From contig CACKEY010000003.1 of NCBI GenBank assembly GCA_902599315.1, positions 87,286 to 151,285 on the forward strand: DNA of 64,000 nt. The letters run 5' to 3'. How positions within the stretch are numbered: position 1 is the stretch's first letter; each line of letters begins with the position of its first letter. The DNA comes from an uncultured SAR86 cluster bacterium (GTDB lineage Bacteria > Pseudomonadota > Gammaproteobacteria > Magnimaribacterales > D2472). Shown here one piece after another: positions 63,801 to 64,000 of the stretch. Under the pieces are notes generated by a model, which searched no databases, was not told where the DNA came from, and saw only the letters and a program-made list of their open reading frames with translations. A program made the position numbers and the translations under genes.

Positions 63801-64000
63801 AAATGATTTTTCGAAGGCAATTTTTCAAATAAGTTTATGCAGCTTGTAACTACAATTTTTAGATTCTTTTTATCTGAATTTAATAGCTTTAGTCTGTCTT
63901 GAATAATCGAATCTGTGGTTGAGAATCTGTCGTATGGCAGAATTTCTCTTTCTGGATAATATCCAACTCTTGAATTATCCAGCAATAACAGCAATTCATT
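60830..64000 (-). CDS. mfd: Transcription-repair coupling factor Mfd, partial (N-terminus outside window)
   Basis: More than 1054 residues are visible and the frame stays open to base 64000; about 60 N-terminal residues are outside. Mfd removes stalled RNA polymerase and recruits UvrA. In order: UvrB-like domain (LPYDRFSTTDSIIQDRL, YTVRGGVVDFY), the polymerase-binding domain (ELVIHVDYGVGIYEGLEVL), helicase motifs ICGDVGFGKTEIAMRGAF, LVIDEEHRFG and MSATPIPRTLN, CTTIVEMGLDIPNANT, HQLRGRVGRS, and a C-terminal TRCF domain. The track start at 63994 (TTG) is not the true start, because the codons before it (Asn-Glu) continue the domain. Confidence 0.97.
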   Translation of the reverse strand, partial: NELLLLLDNSRVGYYPEREILPYDRFSTTDSIIQDRLKLLNSDKKNLKIVVTSCINLFEKLPSKNHFFARKQFRIGDSLSIKDLTDILEELNYQRVDKVTSINEYTVRGGVVDFYSGFHKEPLRVDFFGDQIDEIRQFDPSSQHMIDKLSKFKLFSGSEIRLDDESIKKFKSNWRNYFQTHDERHCEIFKTLVNGQYPEGYEIYNPLIQTDNSNLIDFFPEFNLMKSNKIDQLLVSHMSFVEERYQEESIDVSRPLMKPNDYIFQMQEIQSYLDSSKEIAFASYNALIDNKKDKEIQLKELVDKQNNGELASLLITSSEQTKLDEINKKYKINTTTIPFNIRDGIFSCFHSSARSFINENGSFIHLNLDEFVSSEILSKKNSSQINDSLIKNFENPFLDNELVIHVDYGVGIYEGLEVLKTNSSEEEYIKITYHENEILYVPIRQSYLVSKFQTTQAQGIPLDSLSSNKWKIKKEKAKLKALDHAAELLDIESRRSIASSSQLICDKNSYNEFDNDFPYVLTKDQINCINDVIKDISLIKPMNRVICGDVGFGKTEIAMRGAFVAVHAKKQVMLLAPSTILAKQHLESFVKRFFNFPVNIELLTRHTSQKNKLKIYEDFKHKKIDILIGTHTLLNSEIALDNLGLLVIDEEHRFGTKQKEIIKSRQSTTHILYMSATPIPRTLNLVYSGLKDFSYLYTPPLERISVKTFLNIQNQQIIKNAIDREISRGGQVFIVQNDISKMEQLKKQITDLTPEANVGIAHGKLSKKLITKTMNGFNANLIDILICTTIVEMGLDIPNANTMIVIDAHKFGLSQLHQLRGRVGRSLRQAYCYLLIPNMDLKRGPKAKLDSLVKYSDLGSGYFIAQEDLEIRGAGDFLGVKQSGHIEAIGLSMYLSMLKDAVNNIKGHQQDPILDTEINFNDRALIPDTYLPVANERLKVYRSLNDAETSEQIDQILIDLKDRCGKPDNEVLNLIENSKLRIIAANVGIKKIYSNHQNAMLTFNNNLTDQVYKKLIGLIQSGSAKIKLKNESKITLDIAENIDKRSAVAKLLNELL

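Noticed and set aside
63900-63994. Mfd start at TTG 63994
   Set aside because: The frame is open to the window edge and about 60 residues of the UvrB-like domain are still missing.

Overview
The window is an AT-rich (about one third G+C by eye), gene-dense chromosomal segment of a Gammaproteobacterium. Supporting markers are the gene orders ftsK-lolA-crcB-serS, lolC-lolD-exbB-exbD-msbA-lpxK-trm112-kdsB-murB, nfuA beside csiV-mfd, and DUF2970-trmA. Low GC, 1-30 bp gene overlaps, few Shine-Dalgarno sequences, many short-chain dehydrogenases (SDRs), a TonB-dependent receptor with a carboxypeptidase-like N-terminal domain, and many hydrolases fit a streamlined marine heterotroph, most likely SAR86-like. 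That placement is inference from gene content. I see no phage, insertion sequence, CRISPR array or rRNA. One tRNA-Ser(UGA) is present.

Layout. 1-3.7 kb (minus strand): nitrogen module with two PII-Amt pairs (one amtB cut by the window edge) and a TorF-family porin. A near-perfect sigma-54 promoter precedes the porin-glnK-amt operon. 3.7-6.6 kb: an HSD10-like dehydrogenase, an AcuI-type reductase, a tiny membrane protein and thioredoxin reductase. 6.6-11.1 kb: ftsK-lolA-crcB-serS. 11.2-16.7 kb: large TonB receptor with a strong terminator, then a 2OG-Fe(II) oxygenase coupled to a NupC-type transporter. 16.6-25.3 kb: TspO, a KAS-III-like ketosynthase, a hydrolase, SDRs, a lone phage-like PD-(D/E)XK nuclease, a YtcJ-type amidohydrolase, a GMC oxidoreductase and a peptidase E. 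25.4-27.9 kb: a PhnZ-like HD protein, cysE and cysK, then the tRNA. 28-34.9 kb: serine hydrolase, thioesterase, DUF3089 and alpha/beta hydrolases, and two transporters. 34.9-41.9 kb: DUF349, trpS, MFS, hemH, a dienoyl-CoA-reductase-like SDR and a coniferyl-aldehyde-type dehydrogenase.

41.9-50.5 kb is a compact envelope-biogenesis operon: a single LolC/E-type permease with LolD, ExbB/ExbD-like proteins, a natural MsbA-LpxK fusion of 918 residues, Trm112 (missing from the ORF track), KdsB, MurB, a LysE exporter and DUF1285. In the fusion, the enzyme that makes lipid A and the flippase that exports it form one polypeptide. 50.5-58 kb is a fatty-acid/acyl-CoA oxidation block: a DUF885 lipoprotein, ETF-QO, ETF beta and alpha, and a pair of overlapping acyl-CoA dehydrogenases. 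58-64 kb: a small hypothetical protein, trmA with an overlapping DUF2970 gene (also missing from the track), nfuA starting 3 bp from it on the opposite strand, csiV, and mfd running off the end.

The most interesting items are the MsbA-LpxK fusion, the HD protein with the full six-ligand set of mixed-valent diiron oxygenases, the isolated MGME1-like nuclease between two SDR genes, the sigma-54 nitrogen promoter, and the head-to-head DUF2970/nfuA pair with almost no intergenic DNA. No stretch longer than about 180 bp lacks a gene.
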